DNA from: Bdellovibrionota bacterium
Lineage (GTDB): Bacteria; Bdellovibrionota; Bdellovibrionia; Bdellovibrionales; Bdellovibrionaceae
Assembly (NCBI GenBank): GCA_963170155.1
Contig: CAUJGP010000037.1
Span: 89,552 to 131,775, forward strand
Direction of reading: 5' to 3'
Length of the DNA stretch: 42,224 nucleotides
Below the pieces are notes generated by a model, which ran no database searches, had not been told where the DNA came from, and saw only the letters and a list, made by a program, of their open reading frames with translations. The position numbers and the translations under genes are program-made. This document shows, in pieces, positions 15,449 through 24,718 of the stretch (positions within the stretch are counted from its first letter, which is position 1; each line of letters opens with the position of its first letter).

Positions 15449-17512
15449 TTAGAAATTAAAGCCTAAACCCATGGTTCCGTAAAGAGCTTGAACGCTGACA
15501 AGCTCATTATGCGATTTGTCTGTATAAGAATAGGATTTCAATCCAAAACCAGCTTCTCCAAAGAAATACTTGGCCCAAAGAACCTTACCGTGAAAATTGA
15601 TGGCGTAGGTAGGCGTCGATCCTGTGGTTACTTTGCTGGAGAGAGGCGCGAAATAATAAATCATTTCCATATCGACCCACTTAGGATATCGCATGAAAGG
15701 AACCCAGTTGAAGATATCATCAAATAATTTGGGCATGGAACGTACCCAGAAAAAACCGGCTCCTCCAAAAGTTCCATGAAGATCATTGATCAAAATATCT
15801 TCACCGCCTAAAATAAGTCCCCAGCTTTCATCTCTTTCCCAGAGACCAGGAGTAAATCGATATTTAAGGTCAAAAGTGGTGAGTTGTAGAACGAAGGATG
15901 CATCTTTCGATGCCAGGGATTTGAAGTGTTTAATGGAGAGCCCCCAGTGTTGGTGGCTGAAAGTAGGATGATCCCATCCAAAAATATTTTCAAACCATTG
16001 GTTGTACGCCACCTCTCCAAGATAATTAATTTTATAGTCAGAGGACAAAGCGCCAGCAAGTCGTAAGCTGAATTCCGTACTATAGCCCCGAAAAATAGAA
16101 TACTCGCCAGTGAGAGGGGTTGTATCCGAAGAAGACGCATCTTTGATATTCAAACGGCTGGTATTTTCTTCTCCTTTTTCTGGTGCATGGAGTTGCCATA
16201 AAAAATTTTGTGACTTTTTGGAGAGTCTGATTTTACTCGGTGAAACAGCCGTCACCTCGGCTCCTTTACTGATTGTTCCCTTGATAACAGGAGTGCTGCT
16301 ATAGGTTGATTTCATTGGTTCCCTTAGGGTTATTTTTGTTTTTGAGGAGGGAATATTTTCAATTTTGAGTGGGTATTGGAAAATTCCTCCACCTTCGCCG
16401 GAAAGGCTCAATTGAGTTTTGGTGCGAGGGATAATTGTGACCCAATAATCTCTTAAGTCTCCGATCGTTGGTTGCCATTGAAAAAATACTTTTAAGCTTT
16501 CGGGATCAAGGTGAGGGAAGAGCTTGATTTCAGAAGCAACAGGAGCATTGGTGTGTCCGATGAAGTAGATCCACTGTTCACTTTCATCAAGAAAAAAATG
16601 GCTCAAATACAAAGGCAATGGAGTACTTTTAAATTCAATGGAAAAGCCTTGAACACTCGTTAATAAAAAACGTTTGGATTGATGGGCGTTTAGCTCGAGA
16701 GTTCCTTGGGGTTTGAACTCTTTGGCGTCAATGAGAACTTTAGTGTTAGCCACTTGTGTTTGCGGAACAATCTTTTTTTCTCTTCGGGAGTAGCGGTAGT
16801 AGGGGGTACAATATCTAGAAAAAGAATCGTCTACTTTTTTACTCCAGCAAAAACGATACCCACTTTTTTTATCAGCGCTAAGCAAAAGTTCGTTGAAGCT
16901 GCTGGAGCTGAAGACAACATGAGTCTGGAGTTTAAGATTTGTAGAGCTCCCAAGTTTGGGATCTAATTCTTTAGCAATAAGAGCTCCCTTTTCAAGATTC
17001 TCTTTTTGAATTTTTTTAGAGAAAACAATTTTACCGTTTTCTGCTAAAATTTCGATGGTGTCTTGGTTGCTCAGAGCTTGGGGAGCGGTGAGGTACAGCA
17101 AGGTCTCTTCATTGCTGAAGGAAGACGATCTATTTTTTATGAGATCTTTCGCTTTTCCAGCAAGAGCTCTAAAACTTTTATTATTAAAGATAACGTCAGA
17201 GAGAACAATGTCTTCGTCTTCCTCTTGGTCCACGGAATAAGTAACTTGAGGGTTCAAGATTTTAACCCCATTTTTTTCAGGGGTAAATGTAAGTTCATTG
17301 AGATTCAGTTTGAAATTGTCAAGAGAGGGTGGCAATGAGGGGGACGATGGAGGTTTAATCGTATTGACGGAAGGCGAATTCGTTTTATCGACCGAGGAAG
17401 AAGGGATTGTTGGAGAAGGCTTTGCTGGTGATGATGGGGGGGCTTCTGCCTGAGCAAGAGCCCTAGGAATAGAAGCCAAAACAAGAATTATTGAAAAGAA
17501 ATGCAATAGCAA
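15449..17512 (-). CDS. Putative outer-membrane protein of unknown function
   Basis: The protein has 687 residues from TTG 17512, with a signal-peptide core ending RALAQA (about residue 21). A Pro/Ser-rich linker (residues 22-65), a long beta-rich middle and a C-terminal region of about 200 residues follow; this last part looks like a beta-barrel and ends GLGFNF, with the terminal Phe typical of BAM substrates. The frame is open upstream of the TTG. A strong AAGGAGG (17607-17601) followed by in-frame CTG 17596 would add 28 residues including KR before the hydrophobic core, a better n-region than the TTG start gives. The true start is uncertain. No family recognised. The cyclic-nucleotide-binding protein gene lies directly upstream on the same strand. 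Confidence 0.7.
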   Translation of the reverse strand: MLLHFFSIILVLASIPRALAQAEAPPSSPAKPSPTIPSSSVDKTNSPSVNTIKPPSSPSLPPSLDNFKLNLNELTFTPEKNGVKILNPQVTYSVDQEEDEDIVLSDVIFNNKSFRALAGKAKDLIKNRSSSFSNEETLLYLTAPQALSNQDTIEILAENGKIVFSKKIQKENLEKGALIAKELDPKLGSSTNLKLQTHVVFSSSSFNELLLSADKKSGYRFCWSKKVDDSFSRYCTPYYRYSRREKKIVPQTQVANTKVLIDAKEFKPQGTLELNAHQSKRFLLTSVQGFSIEFKSTPLPLYLSHFFLDESEQWIYFIGHTNAPVASEIKLFPHLDPESLKVFFQWQPTIGDLRDYWVTIIPRTKTQLSLSGEGGGIFQYPLKIENIPSSKTKITLREPMKSTYSSTPVIKGTISKGAEVTAVSPSKIRLSKKSQNFLWQLHAPEKGEENTSRLNIKDASSSDTTPLTGEYSIFRGYSTEFSLRLAGALSSDYKINYLGEVAYNQWFENIFGWDHPTFSHQHWGLSIKHFKSLASKDASFVLQLTTFDLKYRFTPGLWERDESWGLILGGEDILINDLHGTFGGAGFFWVRSMPKLFDDIFNWVPFMRYPKWVDMEMIYYFAPLSSKVTTGSTPTYAINFHGKVLWAKYFFGEAGFGLKSYSYTDKSHNELVSVQALYGTMGLGFNF

Positions 17513-17615
17513 AGACCGCTTCAGAGGGTACGAAGGAGGATTTTTTAAGAGAAATACTATTTTTTTGTTTTTCCAAGAAAATTGCGCTGAGCTCAGAAAC
17601 CCTCCTTAGGTTCAT

Positions 17616-18596
17616 TTATCGAGTCATTTTCTTAAGTTTATAAATAATATCCCATTTGGGCACTATTTTTTCAAGATCACTCAGGACTAGGGTGATGAAA
17701 ACTCCTGAGTTTTCCATAATTTTTTCAGAGATCAATTTTTTTTCAATCAAAGGATTAACATCATCGACTTTCACTAAAAAGTCGAGTTCTTTCATGGACT
17801 CATCTTGCATTATTTTTAAAGGAAGCTTCAGTTGGCCTTTTTCATCAGGGGTTATTTTTTTTCCAAAATGAACAAGGGCTTTTAAAATTTTAAGTTCTTC
17901 TTCTTTAATTAAAATGCGGTCTTTTTCTTGTTTAAAGAGCCACTCATTATGCCATTCAACAAATTCAAAGAGAGTCTCTTGTTGCAAAATCACAATTTTT
18001 TGTCGCCCTTCGCTCAGGTTCTCAAATTTAATCAAACTAATTTCATTGAGTGCCTGTAAGAGTTTATCCATTTTGTGGGTTGCTTCTTGAAAAATTTGAA
18101 TCGTGTAATTGCGAAGCGTGTATTGAGGGACCAAGAGGCCTTCTTCGGTTGCTTTGCCGTAGCGGGCTCCGACAAAGTTCAAGATGGAGATCAGTTTATT
18201 GATGGTGTGGGGGGGGAATAAATCTTCTTCTCCAGAAGATTTTTCAAGAGATTTGATACGCATATTGGCTTGGCGGAGGTGTTCATTCACCGTTCGCATA
18301 ACCGCTTTGCACCATTCTGGAAAATTTTGAAACTGGGCATGGAGTGATTTAAAGGGGAGGCAAATCACTTCGGAATCTTTGATGGCTTTAACAGAAGCGC
18401 TTCGCGGCTTACCATCAAAAAAAGCCATCTCTCCCACCATGGCTCCAGGGCCTAATTCTGCAAGAGTAATCTCAGAGGTATTTTTGGATTTTGTAACAGC
18501 GAATTTTCCACCTTTAATAACATACATCGCATCGGATGGATCCCCATCGCGAAACAAATAGTGGCCAGCTGGAATTTTTCTTGCGCCTGCAGACAA
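17616..18596 (-). CDS. Cyclic-nucleotide-binding (CAP_ED) domain protein with unusual C-terminus
   Basis: I choose TTG 18596 (326 residues), preceded by GGGGAGAG at 6 nt; TTG 18614 is an alternative without a ribosome binding site. Residues 5-115 form a CRP-type cNMP-binding domain: YLFRDGDPSDAMYVI, then the phosphate-binding cassette GEMAFFDGKPRSAS, with Glu56 and Arg65 kept, so it may bind cAMP or cGMP. The C-terminal 200 residues are not the usual CRP helix-turn-helix in any form I can see; they are helical, with a region around ALNEISLIKFENLSEGRQK that could be a wing. It may be a DNA-binding or a protein-interaction effector. The downstream gene (103 bp away, same strand) encodes a putative outer-membrane protein. 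Confidence 0.8.
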   Translation of the reverse strand: MSAGARKIPAGHYLFRDGDPSDAMYVIKGGKFAVTKSKNTSEITLAELGPGAMVGEMAFFDGKPRSASVKAIKDSEVICLPFKSLHAQFQNFPEWCKAVMRTVNEHLRQANMRIKSLEKSSGEEDLFPPHTINKLISILNFVGARYGKATEEGLLVPQYTLRNYTIQIFQEATHKMDKLLQALNEISLIKFENLSEGRQKIVILQQETLFEFVEWHNEWLFKQEKDRILIKEEELKILKALVHFGKKITPDEKGQLKLPLKIMQDESMKELDFLVKVDDVNPLIEKKLISEKIMENSGVFITLVLSDLEKIVPKWDIIYKLKKMTR

Positions 18597-18683
18597 TGGA
18601 TTCTCTCCCCACAAGAAAGAGTTAATTTTTCTTAGTTATTGCTCTTCATATTGTGAGGGGAATCTAAAAGGGGGTCAAATAGC

Positions 18684-19340
18684 TTAGACGGGAATGGGAC
18701 GAACATCGGGTGAAACTCGACACTGGCCCTCTGTCGCGGCAAGGACCTCTTGAACACTGAGATCCGGCGCATGTTCAATGAGAACAAACTCTCCATTTTC
18801 GATTTTAAAAACACCGTGATCAGTGAAAACCTGATGAATACAAGATTGCCCGGTGAGGGGAAGATCACATTTTTTTAATAGCTTAGAGTGACCCTCTTTG
18901 TCTGTTTGTTGCATAGCTACTAAAACGCGTTTAGCACCAGCAACTAAGTCCATGGCCCCTCCCATGCCTTTGACCATTTTGCCAGGGATCATCCAATTAG
19001 CGATATTTCCATTTTGATCAACCTGCATAGCTCCAAGAATGGTAAGGTCAATATGGCCACCGCGAATCATGGCAAAGCTATCAGCGGAAGAAAAAAAACT
19101 GGAGCCGGAGATCGTAGTGATCGTTTGTTTGCCCGCATTAATGAGGTCTGGGTCAACTTCCGACTCATTAGGAAAAGGACCAATTCCCAAGAGGCCATTT
19201 TCACTTTGTAGAAAAACACCAGAGTCAGGAGCGAGGTAGTTTGCAACCAATGTGGGAATGCCAATTCCTAAGTTGACGACACTGCCAGGTTTGACTTCTT
19301 TCGCAAGACGTTGTGCAAGTTGTTCTCGAGTTAAAGGCAT
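18684..19340 (-). CDS. scoB: 3-oxoacid CoA-transferase subunit B
   Basis: The 218-residue protein has VVNLGIGIPTLVANYL near the N-terminus and the catalytic block SENGLLGIGP, where Glu47 is the residue that forms the glutamyl-CoA intermediate in this family. GGHIDLTILGAMQVDQ and MVKGMGGAMDL are also typical. With subunit A it moves CoA from succinyl-CoA (or a similar donor) to acetoacetate. AAGGA precedes the ATG. It is the last gene of a thiolase-scoA-scoB operon, with a 13-bp gap to scoA. Succinyl-CoA versus acetyl-CoA donor use cannot be told from sequence. Confidence 0.93.
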   Translation of the reverse strand: MPLTREQLAQRLAKEVKPGSVVNLGIGIPTLVANYLAPDSGVFLQSENGLLGIGPFPNESEVDPDLINAGKQTITTISGSSFFSSADSFAMIRGGHIDLTILGAMQVDQNGNIANWMIPGKMVKGMGGAMDLVAGAKRVLVAMQQTDKEGHSKLLKKCDLPLTGQSCIHQVFTDHGVFKIENGEFVLIEHAPDLSVQEVLAATEGQCRVSPDVRPIPV

Positions 19341-19353
19341 AAATATTCCTTAT

Positions 19354-20061
19354 TTAGTTATGGTTGCGCGTGGTTTTGTGCTCAATTCTTTTTTGATAGT
19401 GAGCACCCTGAATGATTCTTTGTACGAAAACTCCAGGGGTATGAACCTGATCAGGATCAAGTTCACCAACTTCTACGAGCTCTTCGACTTCTGCAATCGT
19501 GATTTTTCCTGCTGTTGCAACCATGGGATTAAAATTACGAGCGGTTTTTCGATAAATTAAATTGCCGAAGGCATCGCCTTTCCATGCTTTAACGAAGGCA
19601 AAATCGCCAGTAATAGCTTGTTCTAGGACATAATTTCTTCCATTAAAAACTCGTGTTTCTTTGCCTTCGGCCACCAAAGTGCCGTAGCCTGTAGGAGTAA
19701 AAAAAGCGGGGATACCAGCACCGCCAGCACGAAGGCGTTCAGCGAGAGTTCCTTGAGGGGTCAGTTCAACCTCTAATTCACCATTCATATATTGTTTCTC
19801 AAAAGTTGCGTTTTCACCCACATAGCTGGAGATCATTTTTTTGATTTGCTTTGTTTGTAAGAGGAGGCCGAGACCCCAATCATCAACTCCAGCGTTGTTA
19901 GAAACACACGTGAGACCTTTCATTTTAGAGTCTCTTAAAGCAAGGATGAGGTTTTCAGGAATTCCGCACAATCCGAATCCCCCTACAAGGACGGTCATAT
20001 TATGATCGATGCCCTTCAGAGCTTCTGCGGCACTGTGATAAACTTTGGAAACCGAAGCCAT
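19354..20061 (-). CDS. scoA: 3-oxoacid CoA-transferase subunit A
   Basis: ATG 20061 is supported by GGAGG 7 nt upstream and gives 235 residues beginning [15 protein letters not shown]. Family marks are [48 protein letters not shown] and [13 protein letters not shown]. It forms the heteromer with subunit B. The start lies one base after the thiolase stop (TAATATG), so the genes are tightly coupled. Together with the thiolase this makes a short acetoacetate pathway to two acetyl-CoA, useful for ketone-body or amino-acid-derived carbon. Confidence 0.93.
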   Translation of the reverse strand: MASVSKVYHSAAEALKGIDHNMTVLVGGFGLCGIPENLILALRDSKMKGLTCVSNNAGVDDWGLGLLLQTKQIKKMISSYVGENATFEKQYMNGELEVELTPQGTLAERLRAGGAGIPAFFTPTGYGTLVAEGKETRVFNGRNYVLEQAITGDFAFVKAWKGDAFGNLIYRKTARNFNPMVATAGKITIAEVEELVEVGELDPDQVHTPGVFVQRIIQGAHYQKRIEHKTTRNHN

Positions 20062-20062
20062 A

Positions 20063-21244
20063 TTAAGCCTCCATTCTTTCAATCACCATAGCGACAGCTT
20101 CCCCCCCGCCAATGCAAAGAGTGGCGAGTCCATATTTTTTCTTGTGCGTGTGAAGAGCATGCGTCAGTGTCGTTAAGAGGCGTGCTCCACTAGCTCCAAT
20201 AGGATGTCCTAAGGCAACTGCCCCACCATGGGGATTCACTCGTTCTGGTGAAAGTTGTAGCTCTTTGATTGCAATCATCGTGACAACGCTGAAAGCTTCG
20301 TTGATTTCCCAGAAATCGATATCTTTTGCCGAGAGCTGAGCTTGTTGGAGGGCTTTTTTGATAGCTCCAATAGGAGCCGTGGTAAACCACTTGGGATCTT
20401 GAGCGAAGCCTGCATAAGAAATAATTTTAGCCAGAGGTTTCAAGTTTCTTTTTTTATACTGAGATTCAGACATAAGGACCAACGCGCTGGCGCCATCATT
20501 GAGTTTGCTGGCGTTCGCTGCGGTAATGGTTCCTTGTTTATCAAAGGCGGGTTTCAATGAGGTCATTTTATCGAACTTTGCATTTCCAGGCTCATCATCT
20601 TTTTCCACGAGAATGGTTTCTTTTTTACCCGCAATGCTCACTGGGATGATCTCATTTTTAAACCAAGATTCTTTTTGTGCCTTTTGTGCTTTTTGATAGC
20701 TTTCAATAGCGAATTGGTCTTGAGCTTCACGAGTGAAGTGATGTTCTTTGGCGCAAAGCTCTCCCGCATTCCCCATATGCCAGTTGTTGAACGGGTCCCA
20801 TAAGCCGTCTTTAATCATGGAATCGACGAGAGGGACTGATCCCATGCGATAACCCACCCGGGAATTTTCCATCAAGTGAGGGGCTTGGGACATAGCTTCA
20901 TGGCCTCCGGCAACAACGATGGCTTCGGGGTTCAGTTTGATGGTGTCAGCAGCCAGCATGACCGCCTTTAATCCAGATCCACAAACTTTATTTATGGTTA
21001 AGCAAGCCACAGAGGTAGGAAGACCCGCTAATATAGCTGATTGACGGGCTGGGGCTTGCCCGACCCCTGCCGTGAGGACTTCGCCCATAATGCATTCCTG
21101 CACGTCTTCAGATTTGATTTGGCTGCGCTGAATGGCTTCTTTAATGGCGATCGCGCCTAATTGCGGAGCAGTGAGGCTGCTAAGGCTGCCTTGAAAAGAT
21201 CCAACAGGGGTGCGAACAGCACTTGTAATATAAACATTTTCCAT
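20063..21244 (-). CDS. Acetyl-CoA C-acetyltransferase (thiolase)
   Basis: ATG 21244 with AAGGAGA upstream gives 393 residues beginning [17 protein letters not shown]. Active-site motifs are [12 protein letters not shown] (nucleophilic Cys), [20 protein letters not shown] and CIGGGEA (acid-base Cys). This is the short thiolase II type (AtoB/PhaA-like) that interconverts two acetyl-CoA and acetoacetyl-CoA. As first gene of the operon with scoA and scoB it would cleave the acetoacetyl-CoA they make. A small dyad TCACT-TTAC-AGTGA at 21280-21293 lies in the divergent promoter region and could be an operator; this is speculative. Confidence 0.93.
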   Translation of the reverse strand: MENVYITSAVRTPVGSFQGSLSSLTAPQLGAIAIKEAIQRSQIKSEDVQECIMGEVLTAGVGQAPARQSAILAGLPTSVACLTINKVCGSGLKAVMLAADTIKLNPEAIVVAGGHEAMSQAPHLMENSRVGYRMGSVPLVDSMIKDGLWDPFNNWHMGNAGELCAKEHHFTREAQDQFAIESYQKAQKAQKESWFKNEIIPVSIAGKKETILVEKDDEPGNAKFDKMTSLKPAFDKQGTITAANASKLNDGASALVLMSESQYKKRNLKPLAKIISYAGFAQDPKWFTTAPIGAIKKALQQAQLSAKDIDFWEINEAFSVVTMIAIKELQLSPERVNPHGGAVALGHPIGASGARLLTTLTHALHTHKKKYGLATLCIGGGEAVAMVIERMEA

Positions 21245-21337
21245 TGATGATCTCCTTAGATACTTTTGAAAAATCAAGTTCACTTTACAGTGATTTTAAA
21301 GACTATAGTTTTTAATACTTTGTCAAGGGAGAAGCTT

Positions 21338-22402
21338 ATGTTGAAGAAGTCGTTAAATTTCAAATCTGCTGTTCTCAGCGGCTTTTCATTTTTGAAGCAA
21401 AAATCAAAGTTTTATTTCTCTTTGGGATCCTTTTTGGCTTTCTTATTTTGTCCCATTGGGGCTTGGTCGGTGGTTTGGGATATTCCTCTTCAGGGAGTGA
21501 ATGAAATTCAGGTTAGAGCACGTGCGGCAAAGCTTGTTTTGAAGCAGGGAAGCACCTCAACGTCTCTTAAAGTCAGCATTCTCGGGGGCAGAGAAGAATC
21601 TTGGCGTCAAGAAGTGCAGAATATGGATTCAGGCTCTTCTTCTGCAGAGTGGGGTGGAAAGACTCTTAAGATCACCGGCCCAGAAGAAGGGATTGGAGTC
21701 GAAGAGACCATTTTAAGCCTAGAATTACCAACCAATAGTGTGACTTCTAAATTTGTTTTTGAAGAAGTTCGAGCCGATTTACAAGGAGTCTCAAAGGTTT
21801 TGATCAGCGCCTTAAAAGGAAAAATCATAGGGCGTGGCACAGGACGTGAGGTTAAGTATTTTATGCAAAAAGGGGACATCCAAAGCTCAAAGCACAATGG
21901 AGATCTTGAAATTGAAAGTTTTGGGGGTAAAGTGGTGATTTCCGAAGGACAGGGCCCTATTAAACTCAAGTTATTTAATGGGGATTTAAGCCTTGAAAAA
22001 AACATCGGGGATTTGTCTCTTGAAAGTTATTCATCGTCAGCCAAATTAATTCAACATCAAGGTCATGTCTCTCTGCAGTGGGGAAAGGGGCGGTTACTGG
22101 CGAGTGATTTTATGGGACGTTTTGAGGGAACCAGTCTTGAAGGCCAATTACAATTGCAAGTTAAACCTGACTCTTTGGTGGATTTACAAGCGGTGCGTGG
22201 AAAAGTGAGTGTGCGTCTTCCCACATCGAGTGGAGCTTCTCTTCATCTTCGCTCCTTGTCTGGGGAGTTATCTCTTCCTGGGTCCATGAAGCCAGTTCGT
22301 GAAGGCCGTTATCGAGTGCTGCGAACAAAACTAGCAGGTTCACAAAAAGGAAGTGTGAACTTGAGGTCCGAAGAAGCGAGTCTTTCTATTTCAAGCTTGT
22401 GA
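21338..22402 (+). CDS. DUF4097-like exported beta-repeat protein
   Basis: ATG 21338 has AGGGAGA 6 nt upstream, giving 354 residues; earlier in-frame starts lack a ribosome binding site. An N-terminal hydrophobic segment (FYFSLGSFLAFLFCPIGAW, about residues 25-44) acts as signal or anchor. The rest is a run of short beta strands with repeating GDLEIESFGGKV, NGDLSLEKNIGDLSLES and GKVSVRLP motifs, typical of the DUF4097/adhesin-like beta-solenoid family. Such proteins are found at the cell surface or periplasm; their function is mostly unknown. It is divergent from the thiolase operon. Confidence 0.7.
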   Translation: MLKKSLNFKSAVLSGFSFLKQKSKFYFSLGSFLAFLFCPIGAWSVVWDIPLQGVNEIQVRARAAKLVLKQGSTSTSLKVSILGGREESWRQEVQNMDSGSSSAEWGGKTLKITGPEEGIGVEETILSLELPTNSVTSKFVFEEVRADLQGVSKVLISALKGKIIGRGTGREVKYFMQKGDIQSSKHNGDLEIESFGGKVVISEGQGPIKLKLFNGDLSLEKNIGDLSLESYSSSAKLIQHQGHVSLQWGKGRLLASDFMGRFEGTSLEGQLQLQVKPDSLVDLQAVRGKVSVRLPTSSGASLHLRSLSGELSLPGSMKPVREGRYRVLRTKLAGSQKGSVNLRSEEASLSISSL

Positions 22403-22622
22403 GATAGGCACTTTGGTTCTGAATTGAATTTTCAATTTTGTGGGATTCAGCAATTAGAATCTATTCTTTGGACTGTGATTTTGTGAGTCGTCTCAGTTTA
22501 ATATTTAAATGCGTTTTTTAGTTCTCATATCGAAAAAAAATTGTTTCATAATGAAGCAACTCTAAACAAAAGTACTTTAATGTAAAGTTTTTTTGTATAT
22601 CTTTATGCCAAAAAAATGAAAA

Positions 22623-22651
22623 TTGAGATAGACTAGATTCTAAACTAAATA
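22623..22651 (+). promoter_or_regulatory. Probable sigma-70 promoter of the hybrid kinase gene
   Basis: TTGAGA (22623-22628), a 17-bp spacer and TAAATA (22646-22651) lie 49 bp before the kinase ATG. Spacing is ideal; the -10 box is only a fair match in AT-rich DNA. Confidence 0.45.
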
Positions 22652-22699
22652 AAATTTGATCATATAAATTCAAGTCAACCAAAACCCAGAGAGAGTGGT

Positions 22700-24364
22700 A
22701 TGAAAACAATAAATGTTTTATTTGTTGAAGACTCACAAAAGAATCTGGACTTAGTGACGCAAAGATTGAAGCAAGGAGGTTTTGCTCTTAATTGCAAGTG
22801 CGTGGCAAGGTTGACGGATTTTTCTCTGTCTTTAAAGTTAAAATCCTGGGACGTAATTCTTTGCTCAGACTCTCTTGTGGAAATGAATCCTAGCATGGTA
22901 CTCGAATCATTAAGCAAGGCTCAATTGGATATTCCTGTTGTGATTTTGCACCAAGGGAAAAAAAAGGATATTGCCTTATCGTATCTGAGAGTGGGAGCTC
23001 AGGATTGCGTGAGCATGGAGTCATTGGATCAATTAGAGTTAGTTCTTCGGAGGGAGTTCCTGTCTTTAGAGGTTCGCCGTAAATTGAGCAAAGTGGAGTC
23101 GACGCTTCATATAACGGAAAAAGAGAGGTCTTTGCTCGTGGAGGCAGAGAAAATTGCGAGAGAAGAGGCTGAAAAACTCAGTCGAGAAGCGCAAAGAGCG
23201 AATCGAATGAAGGATGAATTTTTGGCGACGATTTCACATGAATTGAGAACCCCCTTGCACGCTATTTTAGGATGGATTGAACTTCTCAGAAATGATGATA
23301 GCGGTCATATTCGCTTTGAAGAGGGGCTGGATGTGATTTACCGCAACACTAAAATCCAGGTCAAACTCATTGATGAATTATTTGATCTGTCTCACTTGTC
23401 TGCCGGTCATGTTGAGTTGAATGATCAGCCTCTGAATTTCAATCAAATGATCGCTGAAGTTGTGGATGGTTTTAATAAGAGAATTCAAGCTAAAAACCTT
23501 CTGATACACGTGATGTGTGAAGTTGAAACCTTTGAGTTCCGAGGTGATAATCAGCGAATACAACAAGCTATTTATCATTTGATTGATAATTCAATTAAGT
23601 TCACTCCTTTTAAGGGAGAAATTTTTATTCGAGCATCGACAAAAGGTTCCGTCTTTGAGTTTTCTGTAGAAGACAGCGGAGAAGGTTTCGATACGAGTTT
23701 TCAACCATTTATTTTCGATAAATTTCGCCAAGAGGATTCCAGATCCAATCGCGTTCACGGTGGTTTGGGAATTGGATTGGGGATTGTTCGTGAAATCATA
23801 GAAGCTCATGGTGGACAAGTGTTTGCAGCCAGTCCAGGGAAGGGTAAGGGAGCGACATTTACGCTCCAACTTCCAAAAAATAAATTTCAGTTGCGGAGTA
23901 CGCCCTCTATTGTATTGGCGGAACCCGCCGCCACCATGGGCATGCCCATTGCAAAAAATAAAACCCCGGGTAAAGTTCTCAATGGGGTTTCTGTTCTTGT
24001 GATCGATGACGCTCAAGATTCTTGTTTGATCGCTAAAATGATCTTAGAAAAATCAGGAGCTCGCGTTGATTGTGCCAACTCTGCTGCTCAAGCCCTTGAA
24101 CGATTGAACACTCAGCGGCCCGATGTTATTTTTTGTGATATTAACATGCCCGAAATGGATGGTTACGAGTTTATTAAAATTTTGCGATCTCGCCAATCAA
24201 AGCCTTCAGATTATATTCCTGCGGCTGCTTTTACAGCTCATCTGGGAGAAGACAGTTACCAACGCTCTATTGAAAGTGGTTATGACGAGCACCTCTCCAA
24301 ACCTTTAGAAATGCGCCGGCTTGTCAGCACGGCCGCTAAACTTTGTAATCGAGATATTGATTAA
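22700..24364 (+). CDS. Cytosolic hybrid histidine kinase (REC - HisKA - HATPase - REC)
   Basis: The protein has 554 residues and no membrane segment. Residues 4-120 form a receiver fold with the acidic pair E10-D11, but the phospho-acceptor position is Ser56 (DVILCSD; Asp57 is one residue late) and the conserved Thr and Lys are missing, so this domain is probably degenerate. A coiled coil (about 125-170) leads to HisKA with His180 in ISHELRTPLHAIL. The ATPase domain has the N-box Asn297, DSGEG (325-329) and GGLGIGLG (354-361). The C-terminal receiver (429-550) is canonical: DD at 436-437, Asp480 in FCDINMPEMDG, Lys534 in SKPLEM. The protein should autophosphorylate and pass phosphate to its own receiver; no output protein is next to it. 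Confidence 0.93.
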   Translation: MKTINVLFVEDSQKNLDLVTQRLKQGGFALNCKCVARLTDFSLSLKLKSWDVILCSDSLVEMNPSMVLESLSKAQLDIPVVILHQGKKKDIALSYLRVGAQDCVSMESLDQLELVLRREFLSLEVRRKLSKVESTLHITEKERSLLVEAEKIAREEAEKLSREAQRANRMKDEFLATISHELRTPLHAILGWIELLRNDDSGHIRFEEGLDVIYRNTKIQVKLIDELFDLSHLSAGHVELNDQPLNFNQMIAEVVDGFNKRIQAKNLLIHVMCEVETFEFRGDNQRIQQAIYHLIDNSIKFTPFKGEIFIRASTKGSVFEFSVEDSGEGFDTSFQPFIFDKFRQEDSRSNRVHGGLGIGLGIVREIIEAHGGQVFAASPGKGKGATFTLQLPKNKFQLRSTPSIVLAEPAATMGMPIAKNKTPGKVLNGVSVLVIDDAQDSCLIAKMILEKSGARVDCANSAAQALERLNTQRPDVIFCDINMPEMDGYEFIKILRSRQSKPSDYIPAAAFTAHLGEDSYQRSIESGYDEHLSKPLEMRRLVSTAAKLCNRDID

Positions 24365-24718
24365 GTCAGTTTCCTTTAAGACTTTTCTTTAGCTATCGTC
24401 ATAAATATCGCGATTCATGATCTTCAACTTCACGACTCATATTCAGCAATCGAACTCTTATTCTTTGGCGTAACTTTATGTTGATTGGGTGCATTAAATT
24501 AGCCTTTTCATATACTTAAAGAGTATTTAATAATAATTCTATGAAGATTAGCTCTGACTTTTATTTTCAAGTTTGAGAATGCAAGAATGGGGTTTAAGCC
24601 AGATAACGAAGTCTATTTTTAGCTTTGTGATTTCTCGATACTACAAGTGAATTTTTTTGCAGATCTTTATCAGACTTTTAGGTATATTTTTATGAGAAAG
24701 AAAAAGAAGGAGAGTTTT
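24365..24718. other. Upstream region of the metal-efflux operon
   Basis: No gene is seen. A weak hairpin AAGTC/GACTT followed by TTCTTT lies right after the kinase stop (24363-24384). At 24512-24526 ATACT-TAAAG-AGTAT forms a dyad about 190 bp before the first efflux gene and could be a metal-regulator operator; no regulator of MerR, ArsR or CsoR type is encoded nearby. AAGGAGAG before ATG 24719 is the ribosome binding site. Confidence 0.4.

Noticed and set aside
17513-17610. Frameshift suspected upstream of the putative outer-membrane protein gene
   Set aside because: The main frame is open without a shift; the issue is only the start codon, reported as a finding.
18684-21244. Thiolase-scoA-scoB as a new pathway
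   Set aside because: Known acetoacetate use module with intact catalytic residues; nothing unusual in the genes.
22422-22437. AATTGAA/TTCAATT hairpin after the DUF4097-like gene
   Set aside because: AT-only stem of 7 bp with no T-tract after it; too weak to call a terminator.
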